A DNA stretch of 40,329 nucleotides from Bacillota bacterium (GCA_021799435.1 JAJZAN010000003.1:79253-119581), one strand, 5' to 3'. Positions 16,942-25,574 are shown, counted from the first letter of the stretch. Notes: generated by a model from the sequence alone, not told the origin. A program made the numbers and translations.

Positions 16942-17358
16942 TTGCAAAACGTCCGAGAGCGGCTCGTCAAGGCCTTCGTTAGCCCCTCTGACTGGCTGGC
17001 AGGTGCGGCCGGCACTCTCATCTGTGCTGCTGTCCTGTTCTATTGGTTCATGCCTGTCGGCACATCCTGCACTACCAGCATGGGCAATACGGTATGCCAA
17101 ACGCTCAGTATGGCGTCCAGCACAGGCTGGGGCGCCGTCCTGCTGACGCCACTGGTTCTAGCCGTTGGCCTGGGCCTTGGTGCCGTGTATTTTCACTACC
17201 GCGCGGTGCGGAGTCTCTTGCTCATTTTTCCCCTCGCCGCCATCGCCTTTTTCGTGCTGTCCTTTGGCATGGACGGCCCATTCCTGCCGGCCGCTCTCTT
17301 GAGTCTGGCAGCTGCGGTCCTGTTGAAACCTGCTCGGCGCTGGCCGGGGCGGCACTAA
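16942..17358 (+). CDS. Small four-helix membrane protein, unknown function
   Basis: 138 aa from a TTG at 16942 with GAGGTG 8 nt upstream. About four hydrophobic segments are visible: residues 19-38, 62-84, 91-108 and 113-130. Between helices 1 and 2 is a short outside or inside loop with two cysteines (TSCTTSMGNTVCQT) that could form a disulfide. No family is recognised. It has its own probable promoter at 16833 and ends by overlapping the convergent Eis-type gene by 4 bp. Confidence 0.65.
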   Translation: MQNVRERLVKAFVSPSDWLAGAAGTLICAAVLFYWFMPVGTSCTTSMGNTVCQTLSMASSTGWGAVLLTPLVLAVGLGLGAVYFHYRAVRSLLLIFPLAAIAFFVLSFGMDGPFLPAALLSLAAAVLLKPARRWPGRH

Positions 17359-18611
17359 AACTCTGTCGTGCAGCGAGGCATCTCAATGGCCCCAAACATC
17401 CGGGAGAGTGCAGGCGTCCAGTTGGGATCAGAAACCTCGGCCAAGCCGTAGGCTATGAGGTTCTTAAAGGGCACCACCCCCATCACCAATGACGAGAAAT
17501 GGGACACATCCAGGCGCACCTCAACGTCGGCTTCTGCATCGTCTCGAATGGAGATTATCCGTCCAGATTGAAACTGTACTGTCACGGGGTTGTCATTCTC
17601 AGGCAAAAAGGAATCATGGACGACAAAACGGATAGACCCGGACTCTGAGCCGAACACATGATGGTCCAAGTCCTCAAAGAGCTGGCGGGTGTCGAGAACC
17701 CGATACATAAGTCCATTGCCGACCCTCCCTGCCTCTTGATAGACGCTGTGGGTGGTGACATCGGCACCGTTGGTCGAGTCGGCAAAGAGATGATAGAAGT
17801 CTCGGTCCTGGGTGTTGATGATAACGTACCGAAACTGGTCGGCTTGACTGTTCAGAAGGGTGCAAAACTCGTCCAGGACCGGAGGCGAATCATAAAAGAA
17901 TTCGGTCGCGTAGATGTTGTTGCTTAAGGCATTATCCGTGCTCTCCGGCTGAAACGAACACCACAAATATCCGCGCACCTCATCCCCGTCCCGATACGCC
18001 CATACCACGTTCTTAGGCGACGAAAACATGGCGTCCACCTCGGGATCCGTTTTCTCGATCAAACCATGGGTGCGCGCAACGAGCGCGCGATAGTAGGCCT
18101 TAAGAGCCTGCTTGTCCGCCTCGTCTCCGTGGAGCCGCACAATATGACTCTTGGAGGATCCCTTGGGGAATCTTTCAGGCGGGATTTTGTACTGGTACAT
18201 CAGCGGACCTTGCCCGAATCCCATCTGCTGGTAGAAGTCAGTGCGAAAGGCGTACAACAGCGCAATGGGCGCCTTCTTGCGGCGATAATGCTGAAGAAAA
18301 TAGGTCATGAGATCCTTGGCCGCGTGTTCCTTTTTATGCAGCAAGTCGACCGCGACCAGCCCCACACCGCCGGCATCCACAAGACGGCCAAAGAGGTTCA
18401 TGCGGAAGTCGAAGAGCCGCATCGCGCCAATTAGCCCCTCATCCCGGAATAAGCCATAGTACTTCCGCTCCAAGGGACCATTCTGCACCTTCTGCACAGA
18501 TTCTGCGAGTCTCTGTCGCTCTTCCCGGCCAGCCAAACCCCAGCCGGGGTATGCGTCAGCCAGGACTCCCACCAACGTTTCGATATCATCGGGCGCAATC
18601 TTGCGAATCAT
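17355..18611 (-). CDS. Eis-type GNAT acetyltransferase with sterol-carrier domain
   Basis: 418 aa from ATG at 18611 with AAGGGG 9 nt upstream. The N-terminal GNAT domain (about 1-150) includes YYGLFRDEGLIGAMRLFDF, VGLVAVDLLHKKEHAAKDLM and FRTDFYQQMGFGQGP. A second GNAT-like unit follows. The C-terminal 100 residues look like an SCP2 lipid-carrier fold (SIRFVVHDSF, DVEVRLDVSHFSSLVMG), and the chain ends in a free carboxylate after CTTEF. This matches the Eis/enhanced intracellular survival architecture. Eis proteins acetylate aminoglycosides or protein lysines; the substrate here is unknown. Confidence 0.88.
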   Translation of the reverse strand: MIRKIAPDDIETLVGVLADAYPGWGLAGREERQRLAESVQKVQNGPLERKYYGLFRDEGLIGAMRLFDFRMNLFGRLVDAGGVGLVAVDLLHKKEHAAKDLMTYFLQHYRRKKAPIALLYAFRTDFYQQMGFGQGPLMYQYKIPPERFPKGSSKSHIVRLHGDEADKQALKAYYRALVARTHGLIEKTDPEVDAMFSSPKNVVWAYRDGDEVRGYLWCSFQPESTDNALSNNIYATEFFYDSPPVLDEFCTLLNSQADQFRYVIINTQDRDFYHLFADSTNGADVTTHSVYQEAGRVGNGLMYRVLDTRQLFEDLDHHVFGSESGSIRFVVHDSFLPENDNPVTVQFQSGRIISIRDDAEADVEVRLDVSHFSSLVMGVVPFKNLIAYGLAEVSDPNWTPALSRMFGAIEMPRCTTEF

Positions 18612-18843
18612 CCTGTCAAACCCCTTCCAGACCGTCATTAGAGCCCATGTGCGGGAGCGTAAGCCTTCATCGTCCCCCGCCCTCTCATTGTACCGGGCGG
18701 AGCCGTTCGAGGCCAATTGTGGAAGACGCCCCGCTATGAGGCCTCGGAACGGCAGCGGAGCCCTGACACAAACCGCACCTCGCCCCCCTGCGCGTCCCGC
18801 GGCGTTCCGGCCAATCCTGAACCACGTCCCCAGCCTACCGTCT

Positions 18844-20610
18844 TTAGAGCGCCTTCCAGATTAATGCCGAGACCGTATCCAAGGTCTGAATGCCGTATGC
18901 CTCGGTTGGATTATTTCGCGACAGCAGGGCGATAACATAGTTTCGACCGTCTCCGCTGACATGCCCGATACTGTTGATTTCCCATCCTCCGCTGATGGGG
19001 AGCCAGCCATTCTTCAGCATCACAGTGGCGCGCCCCAGAGGGCCGGTGGAGACGCCCCAATCCTCCCAGCTGACGATGTGCTCCATCAAATAGTCTGCGT
19101 ACGCCTGTGAAGCCGGTGTGAGCAGGGAGTTGGGATAGCTTAACAACTTCACTAGGCGAACCTGATCCAAGACCGTCGTTTCCGTAAGCCCCCAGTACCC
19201 ATTTGCTCCAGGGATGGTATGGGACAGCCCCGCTGTCCGCAGGAATGATGCGATGCCGGGCGCTGCACCGGCCGCATACCACAAGGATGTCGCGGACGCA
19301 TTGTCACTATCTTCAATCATCGTTGTCATCAAAGCCTTATCGGTGGCCGTCAACGGGTGCCCTGTGTTCTGGGACTGCCACAGCAAGGTCGCCATGATGG
19401 TCGCTTTTACAATACTGGCCGTCACGTAGGACGTCTGAGAATTGAGGGTGGTGACGGACCGGGTTTTGGCATTGAACACGGCGATCGATATCACGCTTTG
19501 GCGCGTCTTGAGGTAGCTCACCACCGAGGCCCGCCATGGGTTTCCCGGCGCTGCGGCGGCTGACGCGGGTGCCCGCAACTCTTCGAATGCCGCCTTAATC
19601 GCCGCCAGCACGGCTCCATGCTGGCTAATCTGCGATAGGAGCGGGCTGTCCAAGTACCCCTCCGCCCCCTGGATCGCTGCTTCCGCTTCGCGATACCCCG
19701 CCCAATTTGGCTCGGCGCTGGCCATGCGCGTCTTGAGCATTGCCAAGGCCGAGGCCACATCTTTCGGCTGGTTGTGGACCAGCCCCCCTGACACTCCCGC
19801 CAGTACCGCCTCCAACTCTGCCTGGGTCGGCGGCCGCAACTGACTCTCGGCGCGCTCAAGCCGATCCATCATGACTGCATGCTCTTTCAATTGCACCAGA
19901 GGCGACAGGCGCAGATAGCGCCGGGTTTGCCCCAGCACCAGACTCGCCGTGGCGGCGCCCTGCCAGTAGGGCCCCCGAGCGGCTAGGCGGCGGCTCAATT
20001 TCGCCTCAGACGTTACGACATCATACGGCTCTAAGCCCACGAGACCGCCACCCACGTGGGCTAAACGACGCACCGCCGCTTGCCACCTTGTCGCCTGTTT
20101 GCGCCATGTGCGAGCCTCCAGGGTTAACCGGCCAATTGATGGATTCCCCGCGGCCAGGGCTCTCAGTTGGGCTGCACTCACAGAGCTGAAGCGCCCTTCG
20201 ACGCGCATCAGACGCCGCCCCCAGAATAACGCCTCACGCCGCTCATTCCGCTGAGCCGCCCCGACTAACCGCTGGGCCTGCGCGCTCACCCGCGCAACAC
20301 GGGCCGGAACGCCTGCCAGGGGTCCCAGCCAGAACTTCGGAATGACCAAGAGACGCGCTTGCAACACGCGATCCAACGACGCTTGCACGCCTAGAACCTG
20401 GTCACGAGGTACGCCCAGTCTTCGATCATGCTCGAGAACTTGGTGCACCGCTGCCGCACGGGACCGCATCACCGCCCTGTTGCGATGGACCCACACCGCA
20501 CCGACACCCGAGAGAGAAATGAGCACTAGCAATCCCAGCATTATTCCATAAACCACTCCGCCTCGCGCCGTTCCGGGGCTCTTCTGATGTTTGTGTCGCG
20601 CTCGAACCAT
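18844..20610 (-). CDS. Membrane-anchored class A beta-lactamase-like protein
   Basis: 588 aa from ATG at 20610 with AAGGGGG 8 nt upstream. A single N-terminal membrane anchor (about 18-40) follows a basic leader. Residues 45-350 are an Arg/Ala-rich helical region of unknown fold. The C-terminal ~230 residues have class A serine hydrolase motifs: ASIVK (Ser399, Lys402), DSDN (Ser435-Asp436-Asn437) and LKNGW in place of KTG. The catalytic domain would lie outside the membrane. It resembles FtsI-unrelated class A-like hydrolases such as D-Ala carboxypeptidase relatives or beta-lactamase family 2 proteins. The large N-terminal domain is not typical of secreted class A enzymes. Confidence 0.8.
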   Translation of the reverse strand: MVRARHKHQKSPGTARGGVVYGIMLGLLVLISLSGVGAVWVHRNRAVMRSRAAAVHQVLEHDRRLGVPRDQVLGVQASLDRVLQARLLVIPKFWLGPLAGVPARVARVSAQAQRLVGAAQRNERREALFWGRRLMRVEGRFSSVSAAQLRALAAGNPSIGRLTLEARTWRKQATRWQAAVRRLAHVGGGLVGLEPYDVVTSEAKLSRRLAARGPYWQGAATASLVLGQTRRYLRLSPLVQLKEHAVMMDRLERAESQLRPPTQAELEAVLAGVSGGLVHNQPKDVASALAMLKTRMASAEPNWAGYREAEAAIQGAEGYLDSPLLSQISQHGAVLAAIKAAFEELRAPASAAAAPGNPWRASVVSYLKTRQSVISIAVFNAKTRSVTTLNSQTSYVTASIVKATIMATLLWQSQNTGHPLTATDKALMTTMIEDSDNASATSLWYAAGAAPGIASFLRTAGLSHTIPGANGYWGLTETTVLDQVRLVKLLSYPNSLLTPASQAYADYLMEHIVSWEDWGVSTGPLGRATVMLKNGWLPISGGWEINSIGHVSGDGRNYVIALLSRNNPTEAYGIQTLDTVSALIWKAL

Positions 20611-20716
20611 CCCCGTGACCCCCTTTATCAAGGGCAACGGGATGTGAGCTTGACCGGTCACCAAAACGGCCGGAAAACCTTATGGGACAAGGCATTAAGC
20701 ACTTCTAAGGGGAGTC

Positions 20717-20812
20717 ATGGCGGACTTGAAAGACCCACTCCACCCGCGTAAAGCTGCCCGATCTGGTTTGCGTGTACCCAAACGCGGGCACGGCCGGGGT
20801 GCTACAGCTTGA
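20717..20812 (+). CDS. Possible 31-residue basic peptide
   Basis: An ATG preceded by AAGGGGAG, but with only 2-4 nt of spacing, which is too short for a good site. The peptide is basic and has RKAARSGLRVPKRGHGRGAT. A stem-loop begins 6 nt after the stop. No homolog is known to me. It may be chance. Confidence 0.2.
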   Translation: MADLKDPLHPRKAARSGLRVPKRGHGRGATA

Positions 20813-20817
20813 AACCA

Positions 20818-20849
20818 CAGGACCGGCACCATGGCGGATGCCGGTCCTG
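20818..20849 (-). terminator. 11-bp hairpin, likely terminator of the NifX-type gene
   Basis: Perfect stem CAGGACCGGCA/TGCCGGTCCTG with a 10-nt loop, about 30 nt past the minus-strand stop at 20879. On the minus strand it is followed by TGGTTTCAAG, a short T-rich stretch, so termination is plausible but not strong. Confidence 0.55.
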
Positions 20850-20878
20850 CCCATGCCTAGTGCTCCCGAACGGAGGAT

Positions 20879-21229
20879 CTAATGCGGCAACCCTCCTAAT
20901 CGGCCGTATCGCGAAGCGGCTTCACGGGCATCGCCATGAACGTCCACGACCACGCCTACGTTCATGCGCTGCAGCATGCGCAACATACCGTCACCCATGT
21001 GAGCGCAGATCACCTGCTCGACGGCATGCTCCATAAGGAAGCGAGCCATGCGGGCATGATGCTGTCCTTCTCCGCCCTGGCCATGCCATTCATCCCAACG
21101 CACTGGGTACTCATCCCATTCTTCGACGTTCCCGGATGCGTTGTCCACGCGCGCCACGGCCACGTCATGCGCGCGTCCCCATCCATCCCCAATCTGTCCT
21201 TCCTTTGTCACCGGCAGGCAAACCACCAT
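20879..21229 (-). CDS. NifX/NifB-type iron-molybdenum cofactor domain protein
   Basis: 116 aa with GGGGAGGAG 9 nt upstream of the ATG. It has the DiNase_FeMo-co fold: KEGQIGDGWGRAHDVAVA, then GEGQHHARMARFLMEHAVEQ, then HMGDGMLRMLQRMNVGV and a C-terminal DARE helix. In NifX, NafY and NifB C-terminal domains this fold binds FeMo-cofactor precursors; stand-alone members in organisms without nitrogenase are common and of unknown use, possibly metal or cluster handling. His and Met residues (GEGQHHARM, HMGDGM) fit a ligand role. No nif gene is near it. It is divergent from the Dph6-type gene. Confidence 0.82.
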   Translation of the reverse strand: MVVCLPVTKEGQIGDGWGRAHDVAVARVDNASGNVEEWDEYPVRWDEWHGQGGEGQHHARMARFLMEHAVEQVICAHMGDGMLRMLQRMNVGVVVDVHGDAREAASRYGRLGGLPH

Positions 21230-21368
21230 GACCGTTCTCCTCCCCTTCGGTTCAATCTGTGCATGGCCAGGATGTCCAAATTCGCCCGGGTTCTCTCAGA
21301 TCGGACAATCGGCCCATTCCCCTTCCTGCAAAACTATGGGTGGATTGGAAGGCAAAGGCGCCACCCGT

Positions 21369-21390
21369 TGCGCATGTGATATCATGCGCA
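21369..21390. repeat. Inverted repeat upstream of the Dph6-type gene
   Basis: TGCGCATG/CATGCGCA perfect 8-bp arms around TGATAT. It lies 89-110 nt before the ATG at 21479 and about 140 nt from the divergent NifX-type start. It may be an operator for either gene, or an RNA hairpin. Confidence 0.5.
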
Positions 21391-21478
21391 GGAACAGACT
21401 CCGATGGTTCGGCTCGCGAGCAGGGTGATTAAGACGCCGCCATGCCGCTTCAAACCACGCCAGAAAGCCGGTACTGAG

Positions 21479-22150
21479 ATGAAACAACCGATTGTCATGT
21501 CGTACAGCGGCGGAAAAGACAGCTCTATGGCGCTCTATCGACTGTTGAAAAGTCCTGATTGGGACGTTAAACGACTCCTAACAACGGCGAACGCCACATA
21601 CAATCGGTCTTCCATGCATGGTGTGCGTACAGAGCTTTTTCAACAGCAAGCCGACGCCATCGGCTTGCCATTGGACGTTGTCTGGTTAACCCCCGAGGAT
21701 GGAGGGGACGACTACGAACAAAAAATGCAAGAGACTCTGGGCAGGTACAAGGCGGGCGGCTTGAACCATATGGCATTTGGCGACCTATATCTCGAGGATG
21801 TTCGTTCATATCGCGAGACAATGAATCAAACGGTGGGCGTCAGGTCTTTGTTTCCGGTGTGGGGCATTCCCACGCGCGAGTTTGCCGAGAGCATCATCCG
21901 TGTGGGCTTCAAAGCGATTGTGGTGTGTGTCGACACCACCCAATTGGACGCCTCTTTTTGCGGCCGCGAGTTCGACCAAGCGTTCCTCAACGAATTGCCG
22001 GCCGGCATTGACTGGTGCGCCGAGCAAGGAGAGTTCCATACCTTTTGTTACGATGGCCCCATTTTCTCAAAACCGGTGTCATTCCGAAAAGGCGGACAGA
22101 CGTTACGCGAGAATCGTTTTCAATATATTGACCTGGTTCCAGACGAATAG
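21479..22150 (+). CDS. Dph6-type ATP-pyrophosphatase (diphthine-ammonia ligase-like)
   Basis: 223 aa. The N-terminal PP-loop SYSGGKDSSMALYRL (8-22) and the C-terminal QGEFHTFCYDGPIF are hallmarks of the ATP-binding Dph6/MJ0570 family, which in eukaryotes and archaea amidates diphthine on elongation factor 2. Bacteria lack diphthamide, so these members must adenylate some other carboxylate for amidation. The region between has the family's KMQETLGRYKAGGLNHMAFG. The start is chosen by family length; its ribosome binding site is weak (an A/G-rich GAAAGCC before ATG). It stands alone, followed by 270 nt with no gene. Confidence 0.85.
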   Translation: MKQPIVMSYSGGKDSSMALYRLLKSPDWDVKRLLTTANATYNRSSMHGVRTELFQQQADAIGLPLDVVWLTPEDGGDDYEQKMQETLGRYKAGGLNHMAFGDLYLEDVRSYRETMNQTVGVRSLFPVWGIPTREFAESIIRVGFKAIVVCVDTTQLDASFCGREFDQAFLNELPAGIDWCAEQGEFHTFCYDGPIFSKPVSFRKGGQTLRENRFQYIDLVPDE

Positions 22151-22423
22151 CGCCTAGCCCTTTTGGCAGCACCCGCGCCCATTTCTGCCCAACCAATCCG
22201 CAGGAGGCGTGACGCCATCCCCGTAGATGCGTTCTGAGGAAGGCCATTCGACATTCCAGCGGTCTCTCAGTCCCTTTCGCCCCTTTCACAAGTTTTCCAA
22301 AGTGTCGACACAAGCTGGCGTATGCCACTCCTTAATGCATCGACCACGTTCTCCCACCAGTTTTAAGACCCGCCGGTTCATGCCCCATGGCCCCTGCTGG
22401 GCGGTGGGGCCGCGGGGCAAAAT

Positions 22424-22453
22424 TTGCCTCCTAAAAATAAACCTAATTATTCT
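22424..22453 (+). promoter_or_regulatory. Probable promoter of the acetate-transporter-like gene
   Basis: TTGCCT (22424-22429) and TATTCT (22448-22453), spacing 18 nt, in an AT-rich patch. The TTG at 22424 looks like a start codon of the downstream frame but fits better as part of this -35 box. Confidence 0.4.
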
Positions 22454-22480
22454 ACGTACCTCGCAACAAAGGAGTACCGT

Positions 22481-23107
22481 ATACACGATCCATCAAGAAA
22501 GTGGGTGAAGATTGTGTCGGTACCAATTTCGACGTTCTGGCCAGTAGCGATTGGATTCTTATCCCTTTCGATCAACTACTTCGTTCAGGGTGGAAACACC
22601 TTGTTCGGGGGACCCGATTGGAGCGACGATAAAGCCAAGCACGACCGCACTATGGGTCTTTGGGGCATGTTTCTGGGCGGATTCGGGCAGCTGCTTACCG
22701 GAACTTACTTAATGGTCGGTCTTTCCTGGTTCCCGGTTTACCGGAACGCTCCGCCGCTTTACATGGCCGCAGTCGCCTTCACGATATACGGCATTCACTG
22801 GATTGTCCTCGGTGTCCGCCGCTACACGGGCAGTGATCACGGTCCAGAGGCATGGATGGCCATTCCTCTGCTCGGCTTGAGTGTGCTGGGTGCCATCTCG
22901 TTTGCCAAGGCGGGCGACATCCCGGCGAGCATCCTGTTTATTGGCCTGGTCTTGATCTACGTCACGGAGATCCCCTCCCGGTTCCTTAACAGCAAGACGT
23001 GGGAGAAGGGCACGGGTCTCTTTCAACTACTCACCGGCATTTGGCTCTTATATCTAACCTATGGCGTCACGCTGAACTTCGCCAATGGTATGCATTGGTG
23101 GGTATAG
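22481..23107 (+). CDS. Acetate uptake transporter (GPR1/FUN34/YaaH)-like membrane protein
   Basis: About 208 aa, six hydrophobic helices. The pattern of helices and the motif GGFGQLLTGTYLMVG with AAVAFTIYGIHWIVLGVRRY resemble GPR1/FUN34/YaaH acetate or succinate channels. The usual N-terminal NPAPLGL motif is not obvious, so assignment is moderate. The start is uncertain. AAAGGAG (22468-22474) is followed after 6 nt by ATA (22481), an abnormal start; GTGs at 22505 and 22514 are canonical alternatives, and the TTG at 22424 appears to lie in the promoter. A strong terminator follows. Single gene. Confidence 0.6.
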   Translation: MHDPSRKWVKIVSVPISTFWPVAIGFLSLSINYFVQGGNTLFGGPDWSDDKAKHDRTMGLWGMFLGGFGQLLTGTYLMVGLSWFPVYRNAPPLYMAAVAFTIYGIHWIVLGVRRYTGSDHGPEAWMAIPLLGLSVLGAISFAKAGDIPASILFIGLVLIYVTEIPSRFLNSKTWEKGTGLFQLLTGIWLLYLTYGVTLNFANGMHWWV

Positions 23108-23128
23108 GCAACACAGCCACAGTTGACG

Positions 23129-23160
23129 AAAAAGACGAGGGCTCAGCCCTCGTCTTTTTT
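23129..23160 (+). terminator. Intrinsic terminator
   Basis: AAAAAGACGAGGGC with TCA loop and GCCCTCGTCTTTTTT, a 9-bp GC-rich core extended by A-T pairs and ending in a T6 run, 22 nt after the stop at 23107. The symmetric A/T flanks allow it to act in both directions. Confidence 0.92.
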
Positions 23161-23330
23161 CGTCACCCCATAGCGATGGCAGGACGTCAATCAGCGACCA
23201 TGCCCATAACCGGGCGTGAAATGCCTCGGTCAGTCCCGCGTTAGTGCCGATGTCCCGCTCGTGCTAATTGGCTTCCCGTGACAACCGTGCCAGCGGTGCC
23301 GACTTCGGCAGGAGCGTGGCCGGCCTGTGC

Positions 23331-23365
23331 GACAAGACCGACGCTCTAAAAACGTCGGTCTTGTC
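23331..23365. repeat. 13-bp perfect hairpin in a gene-free stretch
   Basis: GACAAGACCGACG and CGTCGGTCTTGTC with a 9-nt loop. No T-run follows on either strand. It lies about 90 nt beyond the minus-strand AKR stop (23452), so a role in transcript end formation or stability is possible. The rest of the 23161-23451 gap has no gene. Confidence 0.55.
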
Positions 23366-23451
23366 AGGTGCTTTAGGGATGACCCGGTCAGCGTGGCGGT
23401 TTGTACAGCCGCCCATGCCCGTATCCTGAACGGAGAGATTGCACCGGCGCT

Positions 23452-24321
23452 CTACAGGGCCGCCTTGGACAACATCTCGAACTCATCGACGCTCAATTCC
23501 AAGCGCGCGGCTGCCACATTCTCTTCCAGATGGGCGACGCTTGCTGTGCCGGGAATGGGCAACATCACCGGGGAGCGTTTTAGCAGCCAAGCCAGCGCCA
23601 GTTGAGACGGTTCGGCGTTCAGCCGCTTGGCCATCTGCTCCAGAGGGCCGCCGTCCTTGGCCAACTTTCCCGTCGCCAGGGGAAACCACGGGATAAATGC
23701 CAGGTTGTGTTGTTCGCAATATGTGAGAACCGGTTCCGCATCGCGCTGGGCCACATTGTACAGATTTTGGACAGACACAATGGCAGCATGCCGACTGGCT
23801 TCTTCGATTTGCGCCACATCAACCTGGCTTAGTCCGATGTGCCGGATCTTTCCTTCCTTCTGCATGAGGGCCAATTCACCAACCTGGTCTGAGAGCGGAA
23901 CCTTGGGGTCAACACGGTGCAGCTGCAACAAGTCAATACGCTCCAGCCCCAGATGGCGAAGATTTAATTCGACCTGCTGCCGCAAATACTCGGGGCGGCC
24001 AACGGGCCGCCAATCGTTGGGTCCCGACCTCGTCAAGCCGACTTTGGTGGCGATAACCAGATCCTTCGGGTAAGGGTGCAGAGCTTTTCGGATTAAGAGA
24101 TCGGCGACGAACGGTCCATAGGCATCCGCCGTATCGATTAAATTTACACCGAGTTCCACCGCACGCTTGAGAACCCGAACGGCCCCTTCTGGGTCGCGCG
24201 ACTCCCCCCAGACGCCGGGACCCGGCAATTGCATCACCCCATAACCTAGGCGGTTGACCGGAAGATCCCCTCCGATTTTGAACAGGCCCGACTTTGTCGC
24301 TGTTGTGTCTTGACTTGCCAT
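23452..24321 (-). CDS. Aldo/keto reductase
   Basis: 289 aa from ATG at 24321 with GAGGAGG 8 nt upstream; the frame stays open further upstream, but without ribosome binding site or family sequence. The AKR catalytic tetrad is complete: Asp63 and Tyr68 in IDTADAYGPF, Lys93 in ATKVGL, His135 in LQLHRVD. NADPH binding is suggested by PIPGTASVAHLEENVAA. It reduces aldehydes or ketones to alcohols in the cytoplasm; the substrate is unknown. Single gene with a 260-nt upstream gap. Confidence 0.92.
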   Translation of the reverse strand: MASQDTTATKSGLFKIGGDLPVNRLGYGVMQLPGPGVWGESRDPEGAVRVLKRAVELGVNLIDTADAYGPFVADLLIRKALHPYPKDLVIATKVGLTRSGPNDWRPVGRPEYLRQQVELNLRHLGLERIDLLQLHRVDPKVPLSDQVGELALMQKEGKIRHIGLSQVDVAQIEEASRHAAIVSVQNLYNVAQRDAEPVLTYCEQHNLAFIPWFPLATGKLAKDGGPLEQMAKRLNAEPSQLALAWLLKRSPVMLPIPGTASVAHLEENVAAARLELSVDEFEMLSKAAL

Positions 24322-24581
24322 GTACGTCGCCTCCTCGGCCAATAAGAACCATTTAACGGTCAGTTGATCAGTGGAGCGCCGCCCACTCCGGCGCAATTTC
24401 CTGGTCGTAAAGCAAACGTGCGCGGCACGTATCTCACGCCGGCTGACAGCACAGCCATTAACATCCCATGCTTGTCCCAATCTATCCGTAAAAACGAGCG
24501 CCACACAGGCCGCCAAGCTTATGCATGGGAACGGAACAAGCCAGAGTACTCCTCGGATTCACGTTCGCTTCACAGGTCTTG

Positions 24582-25061
24582 TCAACCGGTGACTTGAGAA
24601 TCAATCCAGTGCCGCAGTGCCTCTGCATAGGGCTCTCGTTCCTCCGGCTCTGTGGGAGACCCCACCGTCCAGTATAGCTGGTCGCCGGCATAACGCGGAT
24701 AGACGTGCAGGTGATAATGCCAGACATCTTGATTGCCGTCCGGCTCGTTGTGTTGCCGGGTCGAGATTCCGCTGCAGCCATAGGTGTGTTTCATCGCCAT
24801 CGCCACAAGTTGGGCTCCGCGGTGGATTTCGGCTGCGGAATCCATGGGAAGGTCGTAAATGTTTTCAAAGTGAGCATTCGGAATCACCAGCACATGTCCT
24901 GGGTTGTTGGGCCACCATTTCGTGGCAACAAAGGCTGTCACAGATAGGTTCTGATACACGATATCACGCTGCTTGGTCCCTCGACCGGGCCGGTCGACCC
25001 CTGCCGCCACCTCACAAAAGGGGCACTCGTAACCGTCTGGGGCATGCGAATAGGTTAGCAT
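24582..25061 (-). CDS. HIT-family hydrolase with full histidine triad
   Basis: 159 aa. Near the N-terminus is a CPFC pair (possible zinc or redox site). The body has WWPNNPGHVLVIPNAHFEN and the complete triad HYHLHVYPRY (His115, His117, His119). HIT proteins hydrolyse or transfer nucleotidyl groups, for example adenosine 5'-monophosphoramidate or Ap4A. ATG with AGGAGGA upstream. It follows the Nudix gene by 15 nt, so the two form an operon, perhaps sharing nucleotide substrates. Confidence 0.9.
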   Translation of the reverse strand: MLTYSHAPDGYECPFCEVAAGVDRPGRGTKQRDIVYQNLSVTAFVATKWWPNNPGHVLVIPNAHFENIYDLPMDSAAEIHRGAQLVAMAMKHTYGCSGISTRQHNEPDGNQDVWHYHLHVYPRYAGDQLYWTVGSPTEPEEREPYAEALRHWIDSQVTG

Positions 25062-25076
25062 CGACTATTCCTCCTG

Positions 25077-25574
25077 TCACACGTCCCAGTCCGATATGGG
25101 GGACCACCGGATCTCTGGAGACAGAAGCCTGCCCGAGAGGACTCCGACCATGACGAGATCTTGCGGTCCCTCGGTGAAATAATGCTCCAACATCATCCGG
25201 TTGCTGTCCGTCATGGGCTGCATCAAGACATCCCGAAACGGCACCCAGTGGAGTTGCCCTTCCATGGTTGGGCGGGTCTGCGGGGTCTTTGCCGTCCCAA
25301 AATAGATGAACTGCTGGCGCAGTTCGTCTTTCCGCTGCCGCAACAACAAGTATCGCAGCGTCAACCCCTCGATGTCCGCCTCGCCTAGCCCGGTCTCTTC
25401 GTCAATCTCGCGCAGACACGCTGCCTGGACGTCCCCGACCTCATGACATTCAACGTGTCCGCCAATCCCCGACCACACGCCGGGCAGAAAGTCTCTCTGC
25501 GGGGATCGCTGCATCAGCAGCAGTCGATTATCGTGGCTCAGATAAGCCGTGGTCATGGTGCGGAGCCGGTTCAA
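25077..25574 (-). CDS. Nudix hydrolase
   Basis: 165 aa. The catalytic box is GGHVECHEVGDVQAACLREI then DEETGLG, a variant with nine rather than seven residues between the first Glu and the Arg-Glu. The preceding QRSPQRDFLPGVWSGIGG is typical. It probably hydrolyses an oxidised or unusual nucleoside diphosphate derivative. A TTG at 25574 has GAGGAGG 11 nt upstream; the ATG at 25556 lacks a site, so the TTG is preferred. It sits between the glutamine amidotransferase-like gene and the HIT gene, all same strand. Confidence 0.83.
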   Translation of the reverse strand: MNRLRTMTTAYLSHDNRLLLMQRSPQRDFLPGVWSGIGGHVECHEVGDVQAACLREIDEETGLGEADIEGLTLRYLLLRQRKDELRQQFIYFGTAKTPQTRPTMEGQLHWVPFRDVLMQPMTDSNRMMLEHYFTEGPQDLVMVGVLSGRLLSPEIRWSPISDWDV

